Assembly (NCBI GenBank): GCA_005882775.1
Contig: VBDY01000124.1
Location: forward strand, 1-41,644
Source of the DNA: Chloroflexota bacterium
GTDB taxonomy: Bacteria > Chloroflexota > Dormibacteria > CF-121
Length of the DNA: 41,644 nt
Direction of reading: 5' to 3'
Each line of letters opens with the position of its first letter. The first letter of the stretch is position 1. The notes beneath the pieces are model-generated. The model was not told where the DNA came from and did not search any database. It worked only from the letters and a program-made list of their open reading frames with translations. The position numbers and the translations under genes were made by a program. Below are positions 23,801 through 31,198 of this stretch, one piece after another.

Positions 23801-25231
23801 CGACTTCAGCGTGAGTGGCTCGATATAGATCCGGTCGGCCACGCCCTCGTCGGTCATGATGGTCGCCGGGTTCGAGTTGACCAGGATCGTGCGCACGCCC
23901 TCCTCGCGGAGCGCCTTGCATGCCTGGGTGCCGGCGTAGTCGAACTCCGCCGCCTGCCCGATCACGATCGGACCCGAGCCGATAACCAGCACAGACCTTG
24001 GCACACTACTGCCTCTATTGCGCGCGTCACGACGCGCGCTTTGGGCCGGCGGGCCCGGCTCGGGCCTGGATCGGCCCGCGCCTCCGGTAACGCGCGCGAT
24101 AGAGGCAGTGCTGGGCAACAGGTCCAGGAACTCGTCGAAGATGCCCTGGTTGTCCTGGGGACCCGGTGCGCCTTCGGGGTGGAACTGCACCGACCGCACC
24201 GGCAGCGAGCGATGTGACAGGCCCTCGACCGATCCATCGTGGAGGTTGCGATGGCTGACGTAGAATCCCTCAGCCTCGGAAAGGCCGGCGGGGTCCACCT
24301 CGAACTCGTGGTTCTGCGAGGTGATGGTGACTTTCCCGCTCCGCACGTCCATCACAGGGTGGTTCCCACCATGGTGGCCGAAGCGAAGGCGGCGGGTGCG
24401 TGCTCCGGCCGCCTGGCCGATCAGCTGATGACCCAGGCAGATACCGAGCAAGGGGATCCGGCCGATTAATGCGCGGGTGACCGCGACCGCCGGCTGAAGG
24501 CGTGCCGGATCGCCCGGCCCATTGGAGAGGACGACACCGTCCGGCTTGCGCGAGAGAATGGCTTCGACGCTAGCGTCATACGGCACCACGTCGACGGTGA
24601 GGCCACGCGAGCGCAACGAGCGCAGGATGTTCCGCTTGACGCCGAAGTCGACCAGCACCAGCCGCACGCCGGGCCACTGTCGCGATACGTCATGCGCAAT
24701 GGCGGGGTCGATCGGCTCGTCCACGTCGACGAACGCCCCGGAGACCTCTTTGACCAGGTCCTGCTCCTCAAGGGACGGGACGCCGCGGGCTCGCGCCACC
24801 AACGATTCGAGGTCCGCCGCGTCGTTTACGGTCACGATCACCCCACGCTGGGCGCCGGTCCCGCGTAGATGGCGCACCAAGCGCCGCGTATCGACGCCCG
24901 TGAGAATCGGCACACCGTAACTGTCCAACCACTCGCGGACTGACCCGTCCCGGCGCCAGTGCTGGTCGTCGGGACTGAGACTGCGGGTGATCAAGGCCCG
25001 CACCCATGGCCGGCCCGACTCCAGAAAGGCTTGACTGACTCCGTAGTTGCCGATCAAGGGGTAGGTCATGACCACCAGCTGGCCGGCATACGACGGATCC
25101 GACAGGACCTCCTGGTACCCGCTCATGCATGTGTTGAAAACGACCTCGCCTCCGGCATCGGTGGCGCTGCCTCCACGTTCACCCGAAAGCATGAAGCCGT
25201 CTTCGAGCACGAGCAGCATGCGCTCAGGCAA
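20822..25231 (-). CDS. carAB: Fused carbamoyl-phosphate synthase (CarA-CarB)
   Basis: A single 1469-residue frame contains both subunits, which make carbamoyl phosphate from glutamine, bicarbonate and ATP. CarA is residues 1-374: the GATase triad is Cys265 (LGICLGHQ), His351 and Glu353 (FHPEG). CarB is 410-1469: two ATP-grasp halves, each opening with V-x-GSGPI-x-IGQ, an oligomerisation part, and a C-terminal MGS domain for allosteric control. Residues 375-408 form a Pro/Arg/Gly-rich linker encoded by a 102-bp inverted-repeat segment. The TTG start has GGAGG 6 bases upstream and overlaps the pyrC stop. GTG 24004 (residue 410), with AGAGG 7 bases upstream, could also start a separate CarB. Bacteria usually keep these genes separate. 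Confidence 0.93.
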   Translation of the reverse strand: MPERMLLVLEDGFMLSGERGGSATDAGGEVVFNTCMSGYQEVLSDPSYAGQLVVMTYPLIGNYGVSQAFLESGRPWVRALITRSLSPDDQHWRRDGSVREWLDSYGVPILTGVDTRRLVRHLRGTGAQRGVIVTVNDAADLESLVARARGVPSLEEQDLVKEVSGAFVDVDEPIDPAIAHDVSRQWPGVRLVLVDFGVKRNILRSLRSRGLTVDVVPYDASVEAILSRKPDGVVLSNGPGDPARLQPAVAVTRALIGRIPLLGICLGHQLIGQAAGARTRRLRFGHHGGNHPVMDVRSGKVTITSQNHEFEVDPAGLSEAEGFYVSHRNLHDGSVEGLSHRSLPVRSVQFHPEGAPGPQDNQGIFDEFLDLLPSTASIARVTGGAGRSRPEPGPPAQSARRDARNRGSSVPRSVLVIGSGPIVIGQAAEFDYAGTQACKALREEGVRTILVNSNPATIMTDEGVADRIYIEPLTLKSLEAIIERERPDGLLATLGGQTGLNLAVGMADAGILDRHAVRVLGTPLDSIRAAEDREAFKQLLLRIGEPVPASRSVVSVEEAQEFAADIGFPLVVRPAYTLGGTGGGMAGTPIELEAVVKEGLAASPIRQVLVEQALLGWKEIEYEVMRDAQDTCIAVCNMENLDPMGVHTGDSIVVAPSQTLSDRQVQMLRSAALRIIRALRIEGGCNVQFALDPESDGYYVIEVNPRVSRSSALASKATGYPIARVAAKIAVGRNLHEISNAVTGKTSAAFEPALDYCVVKIPRWPFDKFPAADRTLGTQMKSTGEVMAIERTFEGALNKALRALEQRPVAATELRGRSDLLHQATDRRLPAALQALRDGLSAEEVSGATGYAPWFTQRLAGMVSLEGRLAAEPLDERLYRRAKQAGLSDASISELSQAPVPAVMPPTFRQVDTCAAEFEAITPYYYSTFEDEDEVLASTRRPVAVVGSGPIRIGQGIEFDYCSVHASNALQAAGYDSVLINSNPETVSTDFDASSRLYFEPLDLEGVLNVLRREDPVGVLVQFGGQTGLNLADGLAEAGVRLLGSTVDTIDLAEDRRRCDALLGEIGIPRPPGGSAASAEEALAIAARVGYPVVVRPSYVLGGRAMEIVHSASDLRRYIDAVIALGLRGPILVDKYLLGRELDVDAISDGRTVVIPGILEHVERAGVHSGDSFAVYPAISLKPDEVTNVVSSTTTLAQRLGVVGLMNVQFALQDGVPYVLEVNPRASRTVPFLSKVTGVPMVRMATEAALGIPLPEPGGLTPARNLFAVKAPVFSMAKLLSVDAVLGPEMKSTGEAMGIAEDLASAHYKAFLSTMDELPPDGGALCSIADADKAEALPVVAALRELGLKIFATAGTARFLSAAGVEAVAVDKLREGHPNVIDVIRSGAVDLVVNTVSGNGSAREAGPVTLRDGYEIRRASVERRIPCLTSLDTARSLVQALRHVRHNPRWQVATLTEYRSMGIPESAMP
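24008..24109. repeat. 102-bp inverted-repeat element at the CarA-CarB junction
   Basis: Arms at 24008-24027 and 24090-24109 are complementary at 19 of 20 positions. The space between them is very GC-rich, and an extra perfect hairpin (arms GCGCGT/ACGCGC) lies next to the left arm. The segment is 102 bases long, exactly 34 codons, and matches the extra residues 375-408 between the two enzyme halves. In the carAB mRNA it would form a long stem whose 3' strand holds AGAGG, a possible ribosome site for internal initiation at GTG 24004. No target-site duplication or second copy was found in the window. Confidence 0.75.
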
Positions 25232-26375
25232 CTGCTACCTCCGCGCCATGCACCACTTTGCCCCCGACGACGGTCATGACGACGCGGCCGCGCATGCGCC
25301 GGCCCTTCAGCGGTGTGTTGTGCCCGCGGCTATAGAAGGATTCGGGCTCGACCAGCCACTCCTGGTCGGGATCGATCAGGATCCACTCGTCGAGGAGCTC
25401 CTGGCCGAGGATGCGGCGGGGCCCGGCGACGCATGCTCGGTGGACGACCTCCCAGGGCAGTCCCAGTGTCAGCACCGTGGCCAGCGCCGTCTCGAAACCG
25501 TGCAGACCGTAAGCCGCAGTTTCCTCGTCATGCTTCACCGCGTCCTCGTGGGGTGCGTGGTCGGTCGCAATCACATCGACGATGCCGTCGATGAGCGCGT
25601 CGCGAAGGGCGATCGCATCCGCGGCGGTACGTAGGGGCGGATTGACCTTGGCAAGCGGACCGCTGATTCGTAGCTCCGCTGCCGTCAGCGCGAGGTGATG
25701 AGGCGTGACCTCGGCTGTCAGGCGCAGTCCGGCTCCCTTGGCAGCCGCGATCAGGCCGATGCTTCCCTGGGTGCTGACATGTTGCAGATGGAGGTGGGCA
25801 TCCGCGGTGCGCCGCAACGCTTCGATGGCTTCGCGAATCGCCTCGACCTCCGCAGCCGGCTCCGTGCCGAGTCGCTCGAGCTGGGGATGGATCAGGACGG
25901 GAAGGCCGGCACCTCCGGCGCGCCAGAGACCGACCTCGAGCAGTCCTGCCTCGAGCGCGTGGCGGCCGTCATCCGAAAGGGCGACCGCGCCAGCGGATTT
26001 CAGAGCCCGGGCGTCGGTCAACGAATCGCCGGTCAGACCCTTGGTGAGCGCACCCACGAAGTCGACCTTGATCGGCAGCGCCTCGGACCGACGGCGGAGC
26101 TCGGTAAGGCGGCCGGCCGAGTCCGTGGGCGGATCGGTGTTCGCCATGGCAACCACGTGGGTGAACCCACCGGCGGCTGCACTTCGGGCCCCAGTCTCGA
26201 GCGTTTCCTTCTGCGGAGCCCCCGGGTCCCGCAGATGCGCATGCAGGTCCATCCACCCGGGCGAGAGGACGAGGCCCCGCGCGTCGCGATCGGGCTCGTC
26301 TCCGGCAGCGATGTAGAAGGTGTCCGGCGCGCTCAATCCGTTCGATCGGAGCAGCCGGGCGTGGTGCAGCCGCAT
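25224..26375 (-). CDS. pyrC: Dihydroorotase
   Basis: This 383-residue amidohydrolase closes carbamoyl-aspartate to dihydroorotate. The metal motif [10 protein letters not shown] (His45, His47) is the type I dihydroorotase signature. GALTKG, SDDGRH and the strand-8 ATDHAPH follow in order. As in the Bacillus/Aquifex group, the SDDG aspartate stands where other dihydroorotases have a carboxylated lysine. Its ATG overlaps the pyrR stop by one base (TGATG), and its end overlaps the carAB start by 8 bases. Confidence 0.94.
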   Translation of the reverse strand: MRLHHARLLRSNGLSAPDTFYIAAGDEPDRDARGLVLSPGWMDLHAHLRDPGAPQKETLETGARSAAAGGFTHVVAMANTDPPTDSAGRLTELRRRSEALPIKVDFVGALTKGLTGDSLTDARALKSAGAVALSDDGRHALEAGLLEVGLWRAGGAGLPVLIHPQLERLGTEPAAEVEAIREAIEALRRTADAHLHLQHVSTQGSIGLIAAAKGAGLRLTAEVTPHHLALTAAELRISGPLAKVNPPLRTAADAIALRDALIDGIVDVIATDHAPHEDAVKHDEETAAYGLHGFETALATVLTLGLPWEVVHRACVAGPRRILGQELLDEWILIDPDQEWLVEPESFYSRGHNTPLKGRRMRGRVVMTVVGGKVVHGAEVAVA

Positions 26376-26920
26376 CAGGCGCCGTCCCGCTCGAGGATCC
26401 TGACCGAGTCCTCGCCATCGATCTCGCTAAGGTGCACTTCCACCCATTCCTGCCGGGACGTCGGCACGTTCTTTCCTACGTAGTCCGGACGGATTGGCAG
26501 TTCGCGGTGACCTCGGTCAACCAGCACCGCCAGCTGGATCAGCAGCGGCCTGCCGGCGGCGACCACGGCATCTACCGCCGCTCTCGCCGTCCGGCCGTTG
26601 AAGAGAACGTCGTCCACCAGCAGCACCGGGCGATCCTTTACTCGATCGGCCGGCAGCGCCGGCGGTGGCGCCTGAGACCGGGGCAGGTCATCGCGGTAGC
26701 CACGCACGTCGAGCGGAATCACGGGCGGCGCGATCCCCTCGAGCTCGTGCAGGAGCTGGGCCAGACGTTGCGCCAGCGGAACGCCCCTGGTGACGATCCC
26801 GAGGATGGTCAGGCGCTCCAGGTCGGGCTGCCGCTCGATGATCTCGTGGGCGATCCGCCTCAACGACCGGCGAATGCCGTCGCCGTCGAGGATGACGGCC
26901 TTCGGCGTAGACATGATCAC
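26375..26920 (-). CDS. pyrR: PyrR, pyr operon RNA-binding regulator / uracil phosphoribosyltransferase
   Basis: This 181-residue PRTase-fold protein binds a specific mRNA hairpin when UMP is high and represses pyr genes; many members also make UMP from uracil. The PRPP loop VLLVDDVLFNGRT is at 99-111 (the usual Thr before Gly is Asn here), and the C-terminal VLVDRGHRELPIRPDYVGKNVPTS block is diagnostic. The GTG start overlaps the pyrB stop by 4 bases; ATG 26914 is an alternative. It is the second gene rather than the first of the operon. Its predicted RNA target lies at 27877-27907, over the pyrB ribosome site. Confidence 0.95.
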   Translation of the reverse strand: MIMSTPKAVILDGDGIRRSLRRIAHEIIERQPDLERLTILGIVTRGVPLAQRLAQLLHELEGIAPPVIPLDVRGYRDDLPRSQAPPPALPADRVKDRPVLLVDDVLFNGRTARAAVDAVVAAGRPLLIQLAVLVDRGHRELPIRPDYVGKNVPTSRQEWVEVHLSEIDGEDSVRILERDGA

Positions 26921-27870
26921 GTGCCCATCGCCAGCCAGTACAGGACCGCCATCCGGACAAAGAGACCGTTTCGCGCCTGCCGGAAATAGGCCGCCCGCGG
27001 GTCGCTATCGACCGACTCATCGATCTCGTCGAGTCGTGGCAGTGGATGCATCACGATGGCGTGCTCTGGCAACCGGCGCATCAGGGCTGCATCAACCCTT
27101 GAGACGGACCGCACCTGGTCGTACTCGGTGACGGATGCGAACCGCTCCCGCTGGATGCGAGTCTGGTAGAGCACATCAGCACCCGCCGCCGCCGCCGACA
27201 GGTCACGCTCGTCGCGGATGCTGACTCCGGTGCGATGCAATTGGTGCCGGACGTCCTCCCCCAGGCGCAGCTCGTCTGGGGAGACCAGGGTGAGCTGGTT
27301 GCCTGGATAGCGAGCGAGCAACAGGGCCAACGAGCGGGCTGTTCGCCCGAACTTCAGGTCGCCTGACATCACGATCCGCAGGTGGTCGAGGCGTCCACAC
27401 TCTTTCTTGATCGTGTAGAGGTCCAGCAGAGCCTGGGTCGGGTGGTGACCCGCGCCGTCGCCGGCGTTGACAAGGGGGACGGGCGAGACCCGAGCGGCGC
27501 GTTCCGCCGCGCCGATCTCGGGATGCCTGAGGACGATCAGGTCCGCGTAGCCGCCGATGATGCGCACCGCATCCTCGAGTGACTCGCCTTTTGCCGCGGA
27601 CGATCCGGTCGCGGCGCTCTCGACGCTGATCACCTGGCCCCCCAGGCGCAGCATGGCGGCCTCGAACGAGAATCGCGTCCGGGTGCTCGGTTCGTAGAAG
27701 ACGCTGGCCATGATCCTGCCCCGCAGCGGTGCCTGGGCCGGAGATTGCCCCTGCCGCTCCATGTCGCTCGCAAGCGCAAGCAAACTCTCAACCAGGGGAA
27801 GATCGAGGTCAGAAGGGCTGACCAGGTGCCGCGCCGGGGCGGCGGTCGGGGCGACCAGACTATCGCTCAC
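26917..27870 (-). CDS. pyrB: Aspartate carbamoyltransferase catalytic subunit
   Basis: This 317-residue enzyme joins carbamoyl phosphate to aspartate, the committed step to pyrimidines. STRTR at 62-66 (within FYEPSTRTRFSFE) binds carbamoyl phosphate, SSAAKGES supplies the loop from the neighbouring subunit, HPTQALLDLYTI and MHPLPR complete the site. No regulatory chain (pyrI) is present, so the catalytic trimer probably works unregulated or in a Bacillus-like form. It is the first gene of the pyr operon, starting at GTG 27870 with AAGGAG upstream. That ribosome site lies in the stem of the predicted PyrR hairpin. Confidence 0.95.
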   Translation of the reverse strand: MSDSLVAPTAAPARHLVSPSDLDLPLVESLLALASDMERQGQSPAQAPLRGRIMASVFYEPSTRTRFSFEAAMLRLGGQVISVESAATGSSAAKGESLEDAVRIIGGYADLIVLRHPEIGAAERAARVSPVPLVNAGDGAGHHPTQALLDLYTIKKECGRLDHLRIVMSGDLKFGRTARSLALLLARYPGNQLTLVSPDELRLGEDVRHQLHRTGVSIRDERDLSAAAAGADVLYQTRIQRERFASVTEYDQVRSVSRVDAALMRRLPEHAIVMHPLPRLDEIDESVDSDPRAAYFRQARNGLFVRMAVLYWLAMGT

Positions 27871-27876
27871 GGATTC

Positions 27877-27907
27877 TCCTTGCGGTCTCTCTGGGCCGTT
27901 TAAAGGA
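27877..27907 (-). promoter_or_regulatory. PyrR-binding RNA hairpin overlapping the pyrB ribosome site
   Basis: On the mRNA strand a lower stem TCCTT/AAGGA, an asymmetric internal loop (TAAA opposite C), an upper stem CGG/CCG and the terminal loop CCCAGAGAGA can be drawn. The Bacillus PyrR sites have the same plan, with loop TCCAGAGAGG; 8 of 10 loop bases agree. The 3' strand of the lower stem is the Shine-Dalgarno sequence of pyrB. Binding would therefore block translation, as described for mycobacterial PyrR, rather than cause transcription termination. No terminator hairpin was found in the leader. Confidence 0.75.
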
Positions 27908-28109
27908 CGAAGGTCTGGGTCAGTTTAGCGCATCCGGTTGCGGGCCTGATATAAGTTGCGCCTATGGCCGCGATCGATTGAATATATTGGACAAATACCA
28001 AGACCCGTGATAGTTTTAAGGCGAAGCTCCTTATAGGGGCGCTATAAATTGATATGTAAACGGGCGCGCCGCGGGCCCCTTACAGAAGAAAAGAGGAACT
28101 GGGCGAAAA
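27908..28109. other. Divergent control region between the pyr operon and the glutaredoxin-like gene
   Basis: About 200 bases, AT-rich for this genome, hold no gene. Several -10-like boxes occur on the pyrB strand (for example TATATT and TTATAT) without a convincing -35 partner. On the plus strand, TTGGAC at 27987-27992 with TAGTTT 18 bases on is a weak candidate. A perfect inverted repeat, TTATAG and CTATAA around GGGCG, lies at 28031-28047, and a GC-rich palindromic run at about 28061-28078. Confidence 0.5.
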
Positions 28110-28352
28110 ATGGAAGTCATCGTCTACACCCGACCCGATTGCGACAAGAGTCGCCTGATCAAGGAGATACTGGCTGACCACGGCGTGGAGTTCCAGGAGC
28201 ACGTCTGTGCCGACGGCAAGCTCGACGGCCGCGACCTGCGCGGGCTGGAGATTACCGAGCCCCAGGTACCGTTGACAGTGATCGACGGCGTGCCCATCGA
28301 GGGGATGAACCGGGCGCGGATCGAGCAGGCGATCGGCTGGGTCGGTTTTTAG
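28110..28352 (+). CDS. Glutaredoxin-like protein with CxxS-type site
   Basis: This 80-residue thioredoxin-fold protein begins MEVIVYTRPDCDKS, a glutaredoxin strand-turn-helix. The active site is C-D-K-S (Cys11, Ser14) instead of CPYC, so it is monothiol. VPLTVIDGVPIEGMN supplies the cis-proline and the following GSH-side glycine-containing loop seen in glutaredoxins. It may reduce mixed disulfides or have lost redox function. ATG 28110 is preceded by AGAGGAAC about 10 bases upstream. It diverges from pyrB, but no functional link is evident. Confidence 0.7.
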   Translation: MEVIVYTRPDCDKSRLIKEILADHGVEFQEHVCADGKLDGRDLRGLEITEPQVPLTVIDGVPIEGMNRARIEQAIGWVGF

Positions 28353-28388
28353 GGCCGGGTCGTAATACTGCGCGAGTAGCATGGGAAC

Positions 28389-28607
28389 ATGCCCGAGATC
28401 GGGCGTGTGCTCATCCTGATCGGCGGCCTCATCGTGCTGGTGGGTGTCGTCTTTGTGGCTGGCTGGCGGATTCCGTTTCTCGGCCGCCTACCCGGTGACT
28501 TTTCCTATGAGCGCGGCAACTTCCACGTCTATTTCCCCCTGGCAACCGGGATCGTACTGAGCGTGGTCCTCACCCTTGTCCTCAACCTTTTCTTTCGAGG
28601 ACGGTAA
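28389..28607 (+). CDS. DUF2905 family membrane protein
   Basis: This is a 72-residue protein with two membrane helices (about 6-24 and 50-68) joined by a loop with GRLPGDFSYERGNFHVYFPL. The LGRLPGD and YFPL pattern is typical of DUF2905, a small family of unknown function. It follows the glutaredoxin-like gene by 36 bases and ends 6 bases before convergent dnaJ. Confidence 0.85.
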   Translation: MPEIGRVLILIGGLIVLVGVVFVAGWRIPFLGRLPGDFSYERGNFHVYFPLATGIVLSVVLTLVLNLFFRGR

Positions 28608-28613
28608 CCAGGC

Positions 28614-29630
28614 TCAGCCTTTTCGCGCGTCCCTCAGCCGCTCGTAGAGCGAGCTAATCTCGGGAGTGATCGTGTCGGGCACGCGGATCTCGAGCGTGGC
28701 GTAGAGATCTCCGGGCACACCGCCCTTCAGGCCCGGCAGGCCTTTGCCTTTGAGCCGGAAGACCTTGCCGGTCTGGCTGCCTGCCGGAACGCGCAGTTGC
28801 AGCTGGCCGGTCAGCGACGGGACCACGACTTCGTCACCCAGGACAGCCTGGTCATCGAAGACGGGAACGGCGGTGTAGAGGTCTCGCCCCTTCGCAGCAA
28901 ATTGGGGATGGGGAAGGAGGTGCACCCGCAAATAGAGGTCGCCGTGCTCGCCGCCACGCTGGCCCTCCCCTTTGACGCGAATCCGCGAGCCCTCGGTCAC
29001 GCCGGCGGGAATCGTGACACGGAGCTGTCGGCGGGTGGGTCTCACACCCTGGCCGCCGCAGGTGGGACAGGTGACCCCTTCCATCAGGGTCTGGCCCTTC
29101 ACCTGCCGGCGTTCCGCGACGTAGCCAGAACCGCCACATGTGGGGCAGGTCTCGGGGACCTCGGTCTGGATGGTACGCTCGCCGCCACGGGCGGCCTCTT
29201 CCAGGGTCACATCCAGCGGATGCTCGATATCCTCTCCCCGCCGAGCGGCGGTCGCCGTGCGCCCGCGGGTGCCCTCGAATCCTGAAAACCCCGAGAACCC
29301 GCCCTCGCCGGCGAAGAAGGCGTTGAAAAAATCACTGAAATCGCCAAAGCCGGCGGGACCCTGGCCCTGGGTCTGGTACTGCCGGGCAAACTCCTGCTCA
29401 CGTTCGACCCGCTCCCAGTCGGAGCCGAGCTGGTCGTATTTGACGCGTTTCTTTGGATCGCGCAGGACCTCGTAGGCTTCGTTGATCAGCTTGAAGCGGT
29501 CGGTGGCCTTGGGATCCTTGTTGACGTCGGGGTGGTATTGCCGGGCCAGACGCCGGTAGGCGGACTTTATTTCCTTCTCGGAGGCCGTGCGATTGACCCC
29601 CAGGGTGGCGTAGTAGTCCTTGTATTCCAT
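28614..29630 (-). CDS. dnaJ: DnaJ-type co-chaperone with two-repeat zinc region
   Basis: This 338-residue Hsp40 has a J domain (1-70) with HPD at 33-35, a Gly/Phe-rich part with repeated GFSGF (about 85-120), and the two C-terminal substrate domains (about 135-335). The cysteine-rich region has only two CxxCxGxG repeats (162-169 and 188-195) instead of the four of classical DnaJ, enough for one zinc site. It stimulates DnaK ATPase and delivers unfolded proteins. No dnaK or grpE lies nearby. The symbol is by domain; a CbpA-like role is possible. Confidence 0.88.
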   Translation of the reverse strand: MEYKDYYATLGVNRTASEKEIKSAYRRLARQYHPDVNKDPKATDRFKLINEAYEVLRDPKKRVKYDQLGSDWERVEREQEFARQYQTQGQGPAGFGDFSDFFNAFFAGEGGFSGFSGFEGTRGRTATAARRGEDIEHPLDVTLEEAARGGERTIQTEVPETCPTCGGSGYVAERRQVKGQTLMEGVTCPTCGGQGVRPTRRQLRVTIPAGVTEGSRIRVKGEGQRGGEHGDLYLRVHLLPHPQFAAKGRDLYTAVPVFDDQAVLGDEVVVPSLTGQLQLRVPAGSQTGKVFRLKGKGLPGLKGGVPGDLYATLEIRVPDTITPEISSLYERLRDARKG

Positions 29631-29697
29631 GCGCTATCGGTTAGATGCCCAAAAGCCGGTGGGCCGAAACGCTCGCCCGGAGGCGAGGGCATCCTAT

Positions 29698-31104
29698 CTA
29701 GCGGCTATGGACGGCCAGGAACTCCCTGCAGTGCGTGACCAGTTTTTCTGTCAGTAGCGGATTCTGTCCGAAGTGCAGGTGGACGTAGCTGGCCAGGAGA
29801 TTCGGCGCGACGAAACCTTCATAGCCGATCAGGTCACCCTCGGCGTTCAGCATCTGATAGGCGGGTTTGAGACCTCCGTCGTGATTCACGATCCGGCTCC
29901 AATGGAACTCGTGCCCGCGGTAGAACTGGCCCTTGGGCGAGAGGATGCTCTCTTCCAGGGTCAGTAGCTGCCGGTAGCCGAAGCGATGGATCTGGCCATC
30001 CATCTGAACATCGACCGGGATCACGTTCGCCATGGCATGGGTGGCACCGTCTTCAGTGCGCAGGCTCCGGCCCAAATACATGAGACCGCCACACTCGGCG
30101 TAGATGGGCATGCCGTTGCGATGGGCCCGCTGGAGCGCCTCGGCCATTGAATGGTTGTTCGCCAGAGGCTCGACAAACACCTCCGGAAAGCCGCCCCCCA
30201 GATAGACTCCGGAAACGTCCTCCGGCAGGTGGCTGTCCTCGAGCGGGCTGAACGGCACGATCTCTGCCCCGTTCTCCTCCAGCAGCTCGAAATTCTCCGG
30301 GTAGTAGAAATTGAAGGCATCGTCATAGGCGACAGCCAGGCGGACCTGCGCCGGGCCGGCAGGCTTGCCCTGGAATACCTTCTTCGGGACGAGCGGGAGT
30401 AGCTCCGCCTTCTCCCCGATTCTCCGCAGCACGTCTAGGTCGATGTGCCGGGTGACGGCGTCGACGAGCAGGCCGATGATCCGATCCCAATCCTTGTTCT
30501 CGGTCACCGGAAGCAATCCGAGCTGGCGCTCCGGGATCCCCAGGTCGGCCATCGCGGGCAGGGCTCCGAGGACCGGGAGCTTGGCCACGTTCCAGATGGC
30601 GTCCTCGACCGTGCGACGGTGGCCGTCGGAGGAGACGTTGTTAAGAAGCACGCCGGCCAGCTTGAATCCGGGTGAGTAGTTCTTGAAGCCAAGAGCGATT
30701 GCAGCCGCACTCTCCGACATCTTGCCCACGTCGATCACCAGGACTACCGGGGCCCGTATCGCATGAGCCACCTCAGCCGTGCTGCCCTCACTACCGCCAC
30801 CGCGGCCGTCGAAGAGGCCCATCACGCCCTCGACGATTGCGAAGTCCGCGCCCAGGCAGCCCTGCGCGAGCACCTGGCGGAGGGCGCCCTCCCCCAGCAT
30901 CCACGAGTCCAGGTTTCGGCAGGGGCGACCGGTCACGTGCGCCAGGTAGGCGGGGTCGATGTAGTCCGGCCCGACCTTGAACGACTGTACGGTCAGGCCC
31001 TGCGCTCTGAGGGCGGCAATCAGGCCAGCGGCAAGAGTTGTCTTACCGACGCTGCTGGCGGTACCGGCGATCACGAGCCGTGGAGTTCGGACCTCGTCCA
31101 GCAA
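29698..31104 (-). CDS. cobB: Cobyrinate a,c-diamide synthase (CobB/CbiA)
   Basis: This 468-residue, two-domain glutamine amidotransferase amidates cobyrinate (or hydrogenobyrinate) side chains a and c using ATP and glutamine. The N-terminal ATPase domain has P-loop GTASSVGKTT (14-23), SFKVGPDYIDP and VEGVMGLFDG. The C-terminal class I-like GATase has VYLGGGFPEVF and Cys near 338 in AECGGLMYLG, with the late histidine in ASYVHLHF. TTG 31104 has GAGG 5 bases upstream; the frame continues to 31419 inside recJ but that is not family-like. No other cobalamin gene and no B12 riboswitch was seen, so a salvage or scattered pathway is likely. Confidence 0.9.
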   Translation of the reverse strand: MLDEVRTPRLVIAGTASSVGKTTLAAGLIAALRAQGLTVQSFKVGPDYIDPAYLAHVTGRPCRNLDSWMLGEGALRQVLAQGCLGADFAIVEGVMGLFDGRGGGSEGSTAEVAHAIRAPVVLVIDVGKMSESAAAIALGFKNYSPGFKLAGVLLNNVSSDGHRRTVEDAIWNVAKLPVLGALPAMADLGIPERQLGLLPVTENKDWDRIIGLLVDAVTRHIDLDVLRRIGEKAELLPLVPKKVFQGKPAGPAQVRLAVAYDDAFNFYYPENFELLEENGAEIVPFSPLEDSHLPEDVSGVYLGGGFPEVFVEPLANNHSMAEALQRAHRNGMPIYAECGGLMYLGRSLRTEDGATHAMANVIPVDVQMDGQIHRFGYRQLLTLEESILSPKGQFYRGHEFHWSRIVNHDGGLKPAYQMLNAEGDLIGYEGFVAPNLLASYVHLHFGQNPLLTEKLVTHCREFLAVHSR

Positions 31105-31198
31105 TCTTGCCTCGCGAATTGAGATCGAGAAGGCGCCACTTCCCCAGGGCGCCTGCCCCTGGCTACCGTAGCACAGGCCGCCGCTGCCGTAAAGGCGG

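Noticed and set aside
29672-29687. CTCGCC/GGCGAG hairpin between dnaJ and cobB as a terminator
   Set aside because: It is a fair stem but has no T-run on either strand, so an intrinsic terminator cannot be supported.
31105-31198. Cobalamin riboswitch ahead of cobB
   Set aside because: The gap is only 94 bases, no B12-box was found, and only a CCAGGG/CCCTGG hairpin is visible.
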